Positions 33,169-48,761 of a DNA stretch of 64,000 nt are shown one piece after another. Under the pieces are notes generated by a model, which searched no databases, was not told the DNA's origin, and saw nothing but the letters and a program-made list of their open reading frames with translations. Position numbers and translations under genes: made by a program. The number at the start of each line of letters is the position of its first letter. Positions within the stretch are counted from its first letter, which is position 1. This DNA comes from Pseudomonas xantholysinigenes (GTDB taxonomy: Bacteria; Pseudomonadota; Gammaproteobacteria; Pseudomonadales; Pseudomonadaceae): NCBI RefSeq assembly GCF_014268885.2, contig NZ_CP077095.1:4185001-4249000 (forward strand), read 5' to 3'.

Positions 33169-33301
33169 AAAAAAAAGGGGCGGTTTGACCCGCCCACATT
33201 TTTTCCGTAGTCCCTGTTTGTCCCAAACATCGTCCTGATGAATCGCGTCCCGCGATGTCCTTGGCCGTCATCCTTGAAAGCCTGTGTCAGTCCGTAGACA
33301 C
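33169..33301 (-). ncRNA. rsmZ: Regulatory RNA RsmZ
   Basis: A roughly 133-base sRNA on the minus strand. Its 5' end forms GTGTC-loop-GACAC with a GGA in the loop. Eight GGA motifs follow through the RNA (plus-strand TCC near 33205, 33211, 33221, 33233, 33248, 33258, 33270 and 33291), most in AGGA or GGGA contexts. A terminator (GGGCGGG, loop, CCGCCC, eight T) closes it. These sites titrate RsmA/CsrA proteins, relieving translation of secondary-metabolism mRNAs under GacS/GacA. The position between fdxA and rpoS is the known one for rsmZ in Pseudomonas. The start is placed from the 5' stem-loop. Confidence 0.9.
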
Positions 33302-33473
33302 AGTTCAGATACTAGCGATTTCCCGGCGGCGAACAAGCGTCGAATTTGTCAGTATGATTCTACTGAGACATTTATAAATATAAATAAAACTATAAAAATC
33401 AATTAGTTAGAAAAAGTACCCTACTGAAAACGACATTGATTTACTGATCCCTACAGCAACGGCTTACACGCTT

Positions 33474-33491
33474 AGTAAGCAAATGCTTACA
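33474..33491 (-). promoter_or_regulatory. GacA-binding box upstream of rsmZ
   Basis: TGTAAGCATTTGCTTACT on the minus strand, about 175 bases upstream of the rsmZ start. It fits the TGTAAG-N6-CTTACA upstream activating sequence required for GacA control. The intervening 33340-33460 stretch is strikingly AT-rich, as at other rsmZ promoters where H-NS/MvaT-type or IHF proteins bind. Confidence 0.88.
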
Positions 33492-33601
33492 CGTGTTGTT
33501 GCGAGGGTGGCTAAATGAATATTCAGTCCCGTTGGGCTGTAGTGAATGGCACCGGCTGCGCCGGTGTTCGCCAGCAACGCTAAACTACCCATCCATAACG
33601 C

Positions 33602-33628
33602 AAACGCCCCGAACAAGTCGGGGCGTTT
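33602..33628 (-). terminator. Terminator after rpoS
   Basis: AAACGCCCCGA, a 5-base loop, TCGGGGCGTTT, starting 20 bases after the rpoS stop. A second hairpin (CACCGGC-TGC-GCCGGTG, 33550-33566) lies further downstream. Confidence 0.8.
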
Positions 33629-33647
33629 GCCGTACCTGGCTCAGCGG

Positions 33648-34655
33648 CTATTGGAACAACGACTCGCTGGACAGGCCATTCTTCTCGAGGATTTCGCGCA
33701 GGCGCTTGAGGCCCTCGACCTGGATCTGCCGCACCCGCTCACGGGTCAAGCCGATTTCCAGCCCTACGTCTTCCAGGGTGCTGCTCTCATGCCCACGCAG
33801 GCCAAAGCGACGCACCACCACTTCACGCTGCTTGTCGGTCAGCTCGCCCAGCCACTGATCGATGCTCTGCGACAGATCGTCATCCTGCAGCAGCTCGCAC
33901 GGATCGGTGGGGCGATCATCGGTGAGCGTGTCGAGCAGGGTCTTGTCCGAGTCCGGGCCCAGCGAGACATCCACCGAGGAAACCCGCTCGTTGAGACCGA
34001 GCATGCGCTTGACCTCGGCCACCGGTTTTTCCAGCAGGCTGGCGATTTCTTCCGGCGAAGGTTCGTGGTCGAGCTTCTGCGTCAGCTCCCGCGCTGCGCG
34101 CAGGTAGACGTTGAGCTCCTTGACCACGTGAATGGGCAGGCGGATGGTGCGCGTCTGGTTCATGATCGCCCGTTCGATGGTCTGGCGGATCCACCAGGTC
34201 GCATAGGTCGAGAAGCGGAAGCCACGCTCAGGGTCGAATTTCTCCACCGCACGGATCAGCCCCAGGTTGCCCTCCTCGATCAGGTCGAGCAGCGACAGGC
34301 CACGGTTGACATAGCGGCGCGCGATCTTGACCACCAGGCGCAGGTTGCTTTCGATCATGCGCTTGCGACCGGCAGGGTCGCCTTTTTGCGAGAGGCGCGC
34401 GAAATGGACTTCCTCCTCTGGCGAGAGCAGAGGCGAAAAGCCGATTTCGTTGAGATACAGCTGGGTGGCATCGAGCGCCCGGCTGTAATCGATGTACTTG
34501 TGCTGCTTGAGCGATGCGCCCTGTTTCGACTTGGTCCGAACCGAAGGTACAGCAGGTTCGTCTGACACCACATCCGTTTCCAAAACGATGCCCGTCTCCA
34601 TCAGTAGGAGGTCATCGTCGATGTCAAACTCCGGCACTTCTTTACTGAGAGCCAT
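33648..34655 (-). CDS. rpoS: RNA polymerase stationary-phase sigma factor RpoS
   Basis: A 335-residue sigma-70 family protein. Region 1.2/2: [20 protein letters not shown], then [60 protein letters not shown] (read in parts). Region 3: [20 protein letters not shown]. Region 4: [38 protein letters not shown]. It starts with AAGGAC upstream, downstream of nlpD. In pseudomonads the main rpoS promoter lies inside nlpD; it was not located here. Confidence 0.98.
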   Translation of the reverse strand: MALSKEVPEFDIDDDLLLMETGIVLETDVVSDEPAVPSVRTKSKQGASLKQHKYIDYSRALDATQLYLNEIGFSPLLSPEEEVHFARLSQKGDPAGRKRMIESNLRLVVKIARRYVNRGLSLLDLIEEGNLGLIRAVEKFDPERGFRFSTYATWWIRQTIERAIMNQTRTIRLPIHVVKELNVYLRAARELTQKLDHEPSPEEIASLLEKPVAEVKRMLGLNERVSSVDVSLGPDSDKTLLDTLTDDRPTDPCELLQDDDLSQSIDQWLGELTDKQREVVVRRFGLRGHESSTLEDVGLEIGLTRERVRQIQVEGLKRLREILEKNGLSSESLFQ

Positions 34656-34760
34656 TGTTATAGTCCTTTGCTGAGTTCGAACTCAGACTCGAGCGTCACC
34701 CTTCCATGGCAGCGCTGGAGCCTGTCCCCTCTACATCCAAGGAACAGGCCGGAACATCGA

Positions 34761-35630
34761 TCAACGGCGTGGCAGGAACTGGAGTGGGTCGACGGGTTTG
34801 CCCTGGCGGCGAATCTCGAAATGCAGCTTCACCCGATCAGTGCCCGTGGACCCCATTTCTGCGATCGTCTGCCCTGCCTTGACCTGCTGCCCCTCCCGAA
34901 CCAAAAGCCTGCGGTTGTGACCGTAGGCACTGACGTAGGTATCGCTGTGTTTGATGATGATGAGCTCGCCATAGCCCCTCAAGCCACTGCCGGCGTAGAC
35001 CACCGCTCCATCAGACGCAGCAAAAACAGGCTGTCCCAAATCACCGGCGATATCAATGCCTTTATTCAAACTACCGTTTGAAGCGAATTTTCCAATCAGC
35101 ACGCCATTCGCCGGCCACGTCCAACCGCCGACGGCACGCTCTGCGGCGGGCACCTGGGCAACCGTTTGCGAGGCGCCGGAAGAGGCAGGCGTGGCACTTT
35201 TGCCATTGTTTGCCGGTGGCGTGGTGGTCCCGACCGGACGGCGGATGACCGTGGTCTTGCTCGACGATGAAGGGCTGGTGACAACGGTGGTGCTGCCGCC
35301 CGCGCCACTGTTGAAACGGATCGGCTGGCCAGGACGGATGGTGTAGGGCGCGGCGATGTTGTTGCGCGCCGCCAGCTCCTTGTAGTCCCAGCCATAGCGG
35401 AAAGCGATGGAGAACAGCGTGTCGCCGGGCTTGACGATGTACTGCCCCGAGGTGACGGTCGGGCGCTTGGGCGCCGCGTTGTTGCGGTCGACCACGCGCG
35501 CGCCGTTCGAGCCAGTGCTGGAGCAACCAGCCAACAAGGTCCCCATGGCCAACGCCAGCGCCAGAAGCTTCAAACCCGACCGATCCTTGCGCTGCCGCAT
35601 GACTGTGTGACCCACCCGCGCTCCCCTCAT
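34761..35630 (-). CDS. nlpD: Lipoprotein NlpD, LytM-type amidase activator
   Basis: About 289 residues. Lipoprotein signal with lipobox LLAGC. LysM domain GQYIVKPGDTLFSIAFRYGW through RPGQPIRF binds peptidoglycan. The C-terminal M23/LytM domain is degenerate: the first metal His of HxxxD is Asn (LNKGIDIAG), while SAYGHN and LHFEIRR remain. This is the catalytically dead form that activates cell-separation amidases. The start is uncertain (35660, 35630 or 35600); none has a strong ribosome site. Confidence 0.92.
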   Translation of the reverse strand: MRGARVGHTVMRQRKDRSGLKLLALALAMGTLLAGCSSTGSNGARVVDRNNAAPKRPTVTSGQYIVKPGDTLFSIAFRYGWDYKELAARNNIAAPYTIRPGQPIRFNSGAGGSTTVVTSPSSSSKTTVIRRPVGTTTPPANNGKSATPASSGASQTVAQVPAAERAVGGWTWPANGVLIGKFASNGSLNKGIDIAGDLGQPVFAASDGAVVYAGSGLRGYGELIIIKHSDTYVSAYGHNRRLLVREGQQVKAGQTIAEMGSTGTDRVKLHFEIRRQGKPVDPLQFLPRR

Positions 35631-35796
35631 GGTGCCTGAATACGACGATACGAAATGCAATAATGTTTCAATTATAACCGAGCCTCCGCCCTTGGGGTGG
35701 CTCGATGTTGGCCCCGACGCGCGTCAGCCGCCACGCCAGATAGACCGGGCCGGCGCGCAGTAATTCGTCGCCCGCGCAAATATAAATGCGTGGCCC

Positions 35797-37210
<1,414 letters not shown>

Positions 37211-37223
<13 letters not shown>

Positions 37224-38269
37224 GGGCTGTCCGTCTGCCCTGCCGGCACCAGATCGACGAGTTCGCGCACCACCACGGTGGCGAAGCATCCGGCCGGAAG
37301 GACGAATTCCAGTTGCAGGATATCAGGCTCGGGATAATGCCACGTCAGCCGCCCAATAGGGAGCCGCAGAATGCGCCGTTCGTGATCCATGCCCGCTCGC
37401 GCCAGCCAATCGCACAGCGCCGGGTGGCGCGCGGCGACCGCAGACTCGAGCGCGTGGGTTACACCCTGGCTCGGGGCTTCGCCCGCGCCCCACAGCGGAC
37501 CGGTCGGGTGCAGGTCGAGAATGGCCAGGCGTGGATCGTCGCATTCGGCCTCGCCGGCCACAAAGAAGCTGCGCTTGTCGGTAAAGGCCAGCAGGTCGCC
37601 GACCTGAGCGCGCTGCCAACTGCCATCGGCGACCCGTTCGGCCAGGACCTGGTTGAACAGGTAGCTGCGCCCGGCCGAGAGCAGCCGCGAACGCACGTTG
37701 CGCTGCTCGGGCAGGGCCTGGCGCGCGGCCCAGTCCTGAGCATCGTGCACATTGCCACCGGCATGACCAAAGCGCTGGCTGCCGAAGTAATTCGGCACGC
37801 CCTGCTGCTTGAGTTGTTCCAGCCGCGTATCGAGGGCCTGGTGGTCGGCCTGCAACGCGGTCAGACGCAGGGTGAAGCCGTTGGCCGAATGGGCGCCACG
37901 CTGCAGTTTGCGCTGGTGGCGGACCTGCTTGAGCACACGCAGGGTGTCGTCCTCGGCGCGGGACAGATCCGGGTCGGCCTTGCCCGGCAGGTGCAGGCTG
38001 AACCACTGGCGGGTCAGGGCCTGGCGGTCCTTGAGGCCGGCATAGCTGATGGCGCGCACCGGCACGCCGGCGGCGCGGGCCAGGCGGCGGGCCGCTTCCT
38101 CGGTATTGAGGTCGCGCTTCTCGACCCACAGCCACAGGTGCTCGCCTTGGCCAGACAGCGGGATATCGAGGACTTCATCGACCTGGAAGTCTTCGGCCAC
38201 CGCCTTGAGCACCGCAGTGCCCAAGGCCTCGCCCGAGGCCCGTGGGCCCAGCAGTTCCAGTTCGGTCAT
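37211..38269 (-). CDS. truD: tRNA pseudouridine(13) synthase TruD
   Basis: A 352-residue enzyme that makes pseudouridine at position 13 of tRNA-Glu. The family motif [19 protein letters not shown] contains the catalytic Asp. [14 protein letters not shown] is the second signature. C-terminal [31 protein letters not shown]. It overlaps ispF by 4 bases upstream and surE by 13 downstream. Confidence 0.97.
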
Positions 38270-38739
38270 GCTGGCAGCAGCAGGGCGACCGCATGCACGG
38301 CGATGCCCTCCTCACGGCCAGTGAAGCCCAGCTTCTCTTCGGTGGTGGCCTTGACGTTGACCTGGTCGAGTTCGACTTGCAGGTCGGCGGCGACGTACTG
38401 ACGCATGGTCTCGATGTGCGGGGCCATGCGCGGCGCCTGGGCGACGATGGTGGCGTCGATGTTACCGACCTTCCAGCCCTTTTCGCCGACGATACGCAGC
38501 ACATGACGCAACAACTCGCGGCTATCGATACCTTTGTAGCGCGCATCGGTATCGGGGAAGTGCTTGCCGATATCGCCCAGCGCCGCGGCCCCCAGCAACG
38601 CGTCGCTCACCGCGTGCAGCAGCACATCGCCGTCGGAGTGGGCCAGCAGGCCGAATTTATGGGGGATACGCACCCCGCCCAGGGTAATGAAATCACCGTC
38701 GCAGAAGCGGTGGACATCGTAGCCGTGGCCAATACGCAT
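38266..38739 (-). CDS. ispF: 2-C-methyl-D-erythritol 2,4-cyclodiphosphate synthase
   Basis: A 157-residue enzyme of the MEP isoprenoid pathway. [12 protein letters not shown] carries the zinc-binding Asp-x-His. [20 protein letters not shown] and [17 protein letters not shown] are family motifs, and [20 protein letters not shown] is the C-terminal substrate region. Its pathway partner ispD is 3 kb away in this window rather than adjacent. Confidence 0.98.
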   Translation of the reverse strand: MRIGHGYDVHRFCDGDFITLGGVRIPHKFGLLAHSDGDVLLHAVSDALLGAAALGDIGKHFPDTDARYKGIDSRELLRHVLRIVGEKGWKVGNIDATIVAQAPRMAPHIETMRQYVAADLQVELDQVNVKATTEEKLGFTGREEGIAVHAVALLLPA

Positions 38740-38790
38740 AGAAAAACGCCCTGATTGAGTCAGGGCGTGATTCTACCTGCATTTGGAGCT

Positions 38791-38862
38791 GCAAGCTGTA
38801 AGCCGCAAGCAACAAGAAAAAGCAGGCCGGTACCTTCTTGTCGCTTGAAGCTTCAAGCTTGC
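38791..38862. repeat. Long imperfect stem-loop in the ispF-fghA gap
   Basis: The left arm (38791-38818, GCAAGCTGTAAGCCGCAAGC...) and right arm (38835-38862, ...TCGCTTGAAGCTTCAAGCTTGC) pair over about 23 of 28 positions around a 16-base loop. The CAAGCT-rich pattern recurs at gene ends in pseudomonads. It may end fghA transcription or stabilise the mRNA. A second hairpin, CGCCCTGA-TTGAG-TCAGGGCG, lies at 38747-38767. Confidence 0.6.
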
Positions 38863-38865
38863 AAT

Positions 38866-39714
38866 CTAAACCCGCCCCAACGCCACCGCGTGATGACGCA
38901 GGTGTTCATCGATGAAGCTGGCGATGAAGTAGTAGCTGTGGTCATAGCCCGGCTGCAGGCGCAGGGTCAGTGCATGCCCGCCCTTGCGTGCCGCCTGCTC
39001 CAGTGCTTGTGGCTTGAGCTGCAGCTCGAGGAAGTCGTCGCGATCACCTTGATCCACCAGCAGCGGCGGGCATTCGCGCGCTTGCGCCAGCAGCACGCTG
39101 GCATCCCACTCGCGCCAGCACGAACGGTCTTCACCGAGGTAGCGCGAAAACGCCTTCTCGCCCCACGGACAATCCATCGGGTTGCTGATCGGCGAGAACG
39201 CCGACACCGAACGGTAGCGGCCCGGGTTGCGCAAGGCGCAGACCAACGCGCCATGCCCGCCCATGGAGTGACCGCTGATACTGCGCTGGTCGGACGCCGG
39301 GAAGTGCGCTTCGATCAACGCCGGCAACTCATGCACCACGTAGTCATGCATGCGGTAGTGCTGCGCCCAGGGCTGCTGGGTGGCGTTGAGGTAGAAACCG
39401 GCGCCCAAGCCGAAGTCCCAGGCGCCATCCGGATCGCCCGGCACCTGCTCGCCACGCGGGCTGGTATCCGGGGCGACGATGATCAGCCCAAGCTCCGCGG
39501 CCAGGCGCTGGGCACCGGCCTTGTGCATGAAGTTCTCGTCGGTGCAGGTCAGGCCGCTGAGCCAGTACAGCACAGGCAGCTGCTCACCTTGCTCGGCCTG
39601 GGGCGGCAAGTACACGGCGAACACCATGTCGCAGCCAAGCACCTTGGAGCTGTGCCGGTAACGCTTGTGCCAGCCGCCGAAGCTCTTCTGGCAGGAGATA
39701 TTTTCCAGCGTCAT
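38866..39714 (-). CDS. fghA: S-formylglutathione hydrolase
   Basis: A 282-residue alpha/beta hydrolase of the esterase D family. It hydrolyses S-formylglutathione to formate and glutathione, the second step of formaldehyde oxidation. Nucleophile elbow [18 protein letters not shown], oxyanion/fold motif [13 protein letters not shown], catalytic Asp near [12 protein letters not shown] and His in [21 protein letters not shown] (read in parts). It lies 9 bases downstream of adhC, the enzyme that makes its substrate. Confidence 0.97.
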   Translation of the reverse strand: MTLENISCQKSFGGWHKRYRHSSKVLGCDMVFAVYLPPQAEQGEQLPVLYWLSGLTCTDENFMHKAGAQRLAAELGLIIVAPDTSPRGEQVPGDPDGAWDFGLGAGFYLNATQQPWAQHYRMHDYVVHELPALIEAHFPASDQRSISGHSMGGHGALVCALRNPGRYRSVSAFSPISNPMDCPWGEKAFSRYLGEDRSCWREWDASVLLAQARECPPLLVDQGDRDDFLELQLKPQALEQAARKGGHALTLRLQPGYDHSYYFIASFIDEHLRHHAVALGRV

Positions 39715-39723
39715 GGCAGGGCC

Positions 39724-40944
<1,221 letters not shown>

Positions 40945-41841
40945 ATGAGCAGCCGCTGGGAAGGGATCGACGAGTTCGTCGCGGTCGCCGAGACAGGCCA
41001 GTTCACTGCGGCGGCCGAGCGCCTGGGCGTCTCTTCGTCGCATGTCAGCCGGCAGATCGCCCGCCTCGAAGAGCGCCTGCAGACCCGCCTGCTGTATCGC
41101 AGTACCCGGCGCGTCACCCTGAGCGAGGCTGGGCAGACCTTCCTGCAGCACTGCCAGCGCCTACAAGATGGTCGCGAGGAGGCCCTGCGTGCCATGGGCG
41201 ATCTGGCCAGCGAGCCCAAGGGCCTGCTGCGCATGACCTGCGCCGTGGCCTATGGCGAACGCTTCATCGTGCCACTGGTGACGCGATTCATGGCGGTCTA
41301 CCCGCAACTGCGCGTGGACATCGAGCTGAGCAACCGCACCCTCGACCTGGTGCACGAAGGCATGGACCTGGCGATTCGCCTCGGACGCCTGCAGGATTCG
41401 CGGCTGGTGGCGACACGCCTGGCGCCACGGCGCATGTACCTGTGCGCCTCGCCAGCGTACCTGGAGCGCTACGGGCGGCCGCACAGCCTGTCGGAACTGG
41501 CGCGGCACAACTGCCTGGTCGGCAGTTCGGAGCTGTGGGCCTTGCAGCAGGATGGCCGCGAGATCAGCCAGCGGGTGCAGGGCAACTGGCGCTGCAACAG
41601 CGGCCAGGCGGTGCTGGATGCGGCATTGCAGGGCATGGGGCTGTGCCAGTTGCCGGACTACTACGTGCTGGAGCATTTGCACAGTGGCGCGCTGGTGTCG
41701 TTGCTGGAGGGGCATCAGCCGCCGAATACGGCGGTGTGGGCGCTGTATCCGCAACAGCGTCACCTGTCGCCGAAGGTCAGGCGGTTGGTGGATTACCTGA
41801 AGGAAGGGTTGGCGCAGTTGCCGGAGTATCGACAGGGCTGA
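40945..41841 (+). CDS. LysR-family transcriptional regulator next to adhC
   Basis: A 298-residue regulator. Winged HTH at residues 1-60: WEGIDEFVAVAETGQFTAAA, ERLGVSSSHVSRQIARLEER, RLLYRSTRRVTLSEAG. The substrate-binding domain (about 90-295) starts LRMTCAVAYGERFIVPLVTR. Divergent from adhC-fghA, so control of formaldehyde detoxification is a reasonable guess, but the effector is not known. It belongs to the subgroup with the FxAAAERLGVSxSxVSRQIARLEERL signature common near dehydrogenases. Confidence 0.92.
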   Translation: MSSRWEGIDEFVAVAETGQFTAAAERLGVSSSHVSRQIARLEERLQTRLLYRSTRRVTLSEAGQTFLQHCQRLQDGREEALRAMGDLASEPKGLLRMTCAVAYGERFIVPLVTRFMAVYPQLRVDIELSNRTLDLVHEGMDLAIRLGRLQDSRLVATRLAPRRMYLCASPAYLERYGRPHSLSELARHNCLVGSSELWALQQDGREISQRVQGNWRCNSGQAVLDAALQGMGLCQLPDYYVLEHLHSGALVSLLEGHQPPNTAVWALYPQQRHLSPKVRRLVDYLKEGLAQLPEYRQG

Positions 41842-41860
41842 ATGAAGTGTATTGGTTTTA

Positions 41861-41956
41861 CCGGCCTCTTCGCGGGCAAGCCCGCACCCACAGGGACTCC
41901 ACAGATTTCAGAGCAGGTGGAGATCCTGTGGGAGCGGGCTTGCCCGCGAAAGGGCC
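41861..41956. repeat. Inverted pair of P. putida-type REP elements
   Basis: REP 1 (41861-41895) begins CCGGCCTCTTCGCGGGCAAG and runs to CCCACAGGGA. REP 2 (41925-41956) is its inverse, CCTGTGGGAGCGGGCTTGCC to GGGCC. They lie between the convergent lysR and ispD genes and form a large cruciform-capable structure. Confidence 0.9.
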
Positions 41957-41973
41957 ATTGCTGCAGTGAAACC

Positions 41974-42681
41974 TTAGCGCCGGGCGCTCCAGCGCTGGCG
42001 CAACCACTCCAGATCCTCCGGACGGGTCACCTTGATGTTGTCACTGCGCCCTTCGACCAGGCGCGGCGCATGACCGGCCCATTCGATAGCGGACGACTCG
42101 TCGGTGACCGCCACATCGGACACCAGGCACTCGGCCAACGCCCGATGCAACATGCCGAGGCGAAACATCTGCGGGGTGTAGGCCTGCCAGACGGTGCTGC
42201 GATCGACCGTGGCAGCCACCCTACCCTCGCCATCGGCACGCTTGAGCGTGTCCCGCGCAGGAATTGCCAGCAGTCCACCTACAGGATCTTCAGCCAAGAC
42301 TGACAGCAATTTGTCCAGATCGGCACGCGCCAGGTTGGGCCGGGCCGCATCGTGCACCAACACCCAGTCGTCATCCGACGCCCCCTGGGCGTGCAGCAAC
42401 AGCAAGGCATTGAGCACCGAGTCGGCGCGCTCGCGACCACCTGGCGCGCGCTGGATGCGCGCATCGCTGGCGCAACGCAGGCCAGGCCAGTAGGGGTCGT
42501 CTTCGGCAATGCTGACCACCACGCCCTTGAGTGCGGGATGGCCGAGAAAACAATCGAGACTGTGCTCGAGAATGGTCTGCCCACCCAGCTGCAAATATTG
42601 CTTGGGGCGGTCGGCAGCCATGCGGGCACCAACGCCCGCGGCAGGAATCACGGCCCAGAAGGCCGGCAATGCATGGGTCAT
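41974..42681 (-). CDS. ispD: 2-C-methyl-D-erythritol 4-phosphate cytidylyltransferase
   Basis: A 235-residue MEP-pathway enzyme that joins CMP to methylerythritol phosphate. N-terminal nucleotide site VIPAAGVGARMAADRPKQYL. DWVLVHDAARPNLARADLD is the central signature. The terminal ITRPEDLE-type motif appears as NIKVTRPEDLEWL. The ATG overlaps the ftsB stop by 4 bases, the conserved ftsB-ispD coupling. Confidence 0.97.
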   Translation of the reverse strand: MTHALPAFWAVIPAAGVGARMAADRPKQYLQLGGQTILEHSLDCFLGHPALKGVVVSIAEDDPYWPGLRCASDARIQRAPGGRERADSVLNALLLLHAQGASDDDWVLVHDAARPNLARADLDKLLSVLAEDPVGGLLAIPARDTLKRADGEGRVAATVDRSTVWQAYTPQMFRLGMLHRALAECLVSDVAVTDESSAIEWAGHAPRLVEGRSDNIKVTRPEDLEWLRQRWSARR

Positions 42682-42959
42682 TTCTGCGGCAACTGGTAGA
42701 GGGTTTCGCCCTCCTTGACCATCCCCAATTCATGACGAGCCCGTTCTTCCACGGTCTCCATACCTTTCTTCAACTCCAGGACCTCGGCGTCGAGCACGCG
42801 ATTGCGTTCCAGCAGACGTTCGTTTTCCGCATGCTGTTCGGCGATCTGCTGCTTGAGTTCGGTCACTTGCGCCAGGCTGCCGTTACCCACCCAAAGGCGG
42901 TATTGCAGGCCGCCGAGCAGCAGGAGCAGGACGAGGAACAACCAATAGGGACTGCGCAT
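42678..42959 (-). CDS. ftsB: Cell division protein FtsB
   Basis: A 93-residue bitopic protein of the FtsBLQ divisome complex. MRSPYWLFLVLLLLLGGLQY is the short cytoplasmic start and membrane segment. A coiled coil follows (VTELKQQIAEQHAENERLLE, RNRVLDAEVLELKKGMETVE) with the conserved ARHELGMVKEGETLYQ end. The ATG at 42959 is chosen because it gives the family's usual N-terminus. It follows eno by 158 bases. Confidence 0.96.
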   Translation of the reverse strand: MRSPYWLFLVLLLLLGGLQYRLWVGNGSLAQVTELKQQIAEQHAENERLLERNRVLDAEVLELKKGMETVEERARHELGMVKEGETLYQLPQK

Positions 42960-43117
42960 GAAGATATCCAGGGTAGAAAAGGCCGCCGCAGCGAGCTTCC
43001 GATAGCACGAAGCCTGGCCGAGGCCAGGCTTCGTCGACAGAAACCCGTAGCAGACAAGCAAACGATCAGAACGAACGTTCAGCTGGCCCCGGCTGCTGCC
43101 TTTTTACCATCTCTTGC

Positions 43118-44464
<1,347 letters not shown>

Positions 44465-44504
44465 TCACCAGGCGACATGGCACGGGCAGGCCTGGGGAAG
44501 GGAG

Positions 44505-44528
44505 CCCCCTGACCGATAGGTCAGGGGG
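44505..44528. repeat. Hairpin in the kdsA-eno gap
   Basis: CCCCCTGA-CCGATAGG-TCAGGGGG. It lacks a U-run on the minus strand, so it is more likely an mRNA-processing or stability hairpin than a terminator. Confidence 0.5.
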
Positions 44529-44562
44529 TGGAACGGGCGGTACTTTACCCGAGAAATGAGCT

Positions 44563-47061
<2,499 letters not shown>

Positions 47062-47310
47062 TTAAGGCGGCCAGCGCCGCCGGAGAAAGCGAAGGAAGGC
47101 CGAAGCCCCCGATCACCTGCGTCAATCACAGTGCATCTCGAAAAACTGCCGCGTCTGTACAGACCAGGGGTGTCCCCGGCATGGAGCTCGCTCGTCATTT
47201 TAAGAAATCAGCCCAGCAAAAAACTGCTTGGTAATCGGCAACCTCTGTGTTTTCGCGGAACCCACAGAAGCTGTATCAAGAAGGGAGGGTAGTCTACCCG
47301 AATGTACCCT

Positions 47311-48606
47311 TCAGCTCAAACCTTGCACGTTCGTCGGCGGCTGCCAGTGCAGCTGGCAATCTGCCAAAGCCCGCTCGGGCAGGTTGGCCACCGCCAGCAA
47401 TTGCTCGCCGCGATACAGCAACGGCAAGCGCTGGCGCACGAAGTGCGGGATCTGCGCCTCGTTGAGCAGGCGCTTGAGATCGCGTTGGCCGCGCCCGGGC
47501 AGCTGCATCACCTCGCCGCCCTGGCGATAGCGAATGCACAAGCCTTCAGCCGGCAAGTCCGAACGCAGGTGGACACTGCCATTGCCCGGCAGGCGCAACG
47601 CTTGCGCGCCATCGAGCCAGGGGTGCTCACCCGATACCGTGCCCAGCCATTCGCCACTCAGCCACCAGATGCGCCCATGGCTGCGCTGCAGTTCGCCGTC
47701 GGTCAGGCGCCAGACCGGACAGGCATCGGCCGCCGCGTCGCGCAGATCGTTCCAGCCGGCCCAGTGGCGAGTGTCAGGCAGCCGGGTGCGCTGGCTGAGC
47801 CAGTACTGCAGGGCGTTGCGCTGACGCGCCGGGGGCAACGCACAGAGCGCGTCGAGGCTTAGAGAATCCAACCCCAGCCAGGGCAGCGGCGCATTGTCGC
47901 AGGCGCTCACCAGATCGCTGCCGGCCAGCTCGTCCAGCAACCCCAGGGCTTCGCCCAGGTGTTCGGCACTGCGCGCCAGGTTGGCTTCGGCCTGCGGCCA
48001 GCGACCGCGCAGCAGCGGCAGGACCTCGCCACGGAGGAAGTTGCGGGCAAAGGCCGTGTCGCCATTGGAAGGATCGTCGATCCAGACCAACCCGTGAGCA
48101 TCGGCGTAGGCCTGCAACTGCTGGCGCGACAGCCCCAGCATCGGCCGCGCCAGGCTGCCCTGCCCCAGTGCCCGATGTGCCGGCATGGCAGACAACCCAC
48201 GCAGGCCTGCGCCGCGCAGAAGACGAAAAAGCAAGGTCTCGGCCTGGTCGTCGCGGTGCTGACCGGTGAACAGCACCTCGTCTGCGCCCAGTCGTTTTTC
48301 GAAGGCGTCGTAGCGGGCATTGCGCGCGGCCTGTTCGAGGCTGGCGCCAGGGGCTACCTGGACAGGGATCACGTCGAGTTCGATACCCAGGGCATCGCAG
48401 ACCGACTGGCAATGGGCGGGCCAGGCATCGGCGGCGGCTTGCAGGCCGTGGTGGACATGAATGGCGCGCAGAGGGGGCGCGGGGTGGTGGCGGGCGTAGC
48501 TGGCGAGCAGGTGCAGGAGGACAGTGGAGTCCAGGCCGCCGGAGAAGGCGACGCGCCAGGCAGGGGCGTTGAGCCAGGGGGTAAGTCGAGAGGTCAGGTT
48601 GATCAT
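47311..48606 (-). CDS. tilS: tRNA(Ile)-lysidine synthase TilS
   Basis: A 431-residue enzyme that makes lysidine at the anticodon of tRNA-Ile(CAU), changing its decoding from AUG to AUA. PP-loop FSGGLDSTVLLHLLASYARH. GQHRDDQAETLLFRLLRGAGLRGLSAM (read in parts) is the second signature. The C-terminal tRNA-binding domain contains CIRYRQGGEVMQLPGRGQRD and VRQRLPLLYRGEQLLAVANL. The ATG at 48606 is used because the N-terminal extension reads into an upstream REP element. Confidence 0.96.
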   Translation of the reverse strand: MINLTSRLTPWLNAPAWRVAFSGGLDSTVLLHLLASYARHHPAPPLRAIHVHHGLQAAADAWPAHCQSVCDALGIELDVIPVQVAPGASLEQAARNARYDAFEKRLGADEVLFTGQHRDDQAETLLFRLLRGAGLRGLSAMPAHRALGQGSLARPMLGLSRQQLQAYADAHGLVWIDDPSNGDTAFARNFLRGEVLPLLRGRWPQAEANLARSAEHLGEALGLLDELAGSDLVSACDNAPLPWLGLDSLSLDALCALPPARQRNALQYWLSQRTRLPDTRHWAGWNDLRDAAADACPVWRLTDGELQRSHGRIWWLSGEWLGTVSGEHPWLDGAQALRLPGNGSVHLRSDLPAEGLCIRYRQGGEVMQLPGRGQRDLKRLLNEAQIPHFVRQRLPLLYRGEQLLAVANLPERALADCQLHWQPPTNVQGLS

Positions 48607-48646
48607 CAGGACCTCACAGGGTTCTTGAATGCCGGGGGCGTTGTAC

Positions 48647-48738
48647 GCCCCATTCGCGGGCAAGCCCGCTCCCACAGGGACCGCGCAGCCCTCAAGAGCA
48701 ACGCTTTACCAGTGGGAGCGGGCTTGCCCGCGAATGGG
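48647..48738. repeat. Inverted pair of REP elements between tilS and accA
   Basis: GCCCCATTCGCGGGCAAGCC through TCCCACAGGGA (48647-48680) and its inverse AGTGGGAGCGGGCTTGCCCG to ATGGGC (48711-48738). Same family as the pairs at 41.9 and 53.5 kb. Confidence 0.9.
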
Positions 48739-48761
48739 CTGCAAAGCAGCCCCGAAACGCC

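Noticed and set aside
41550..41969. Plus-strand frames inside and after the LysR gene running into the REP pair
   Set aside because: They are out of frame with the LysR protein and end in repeat sequence.
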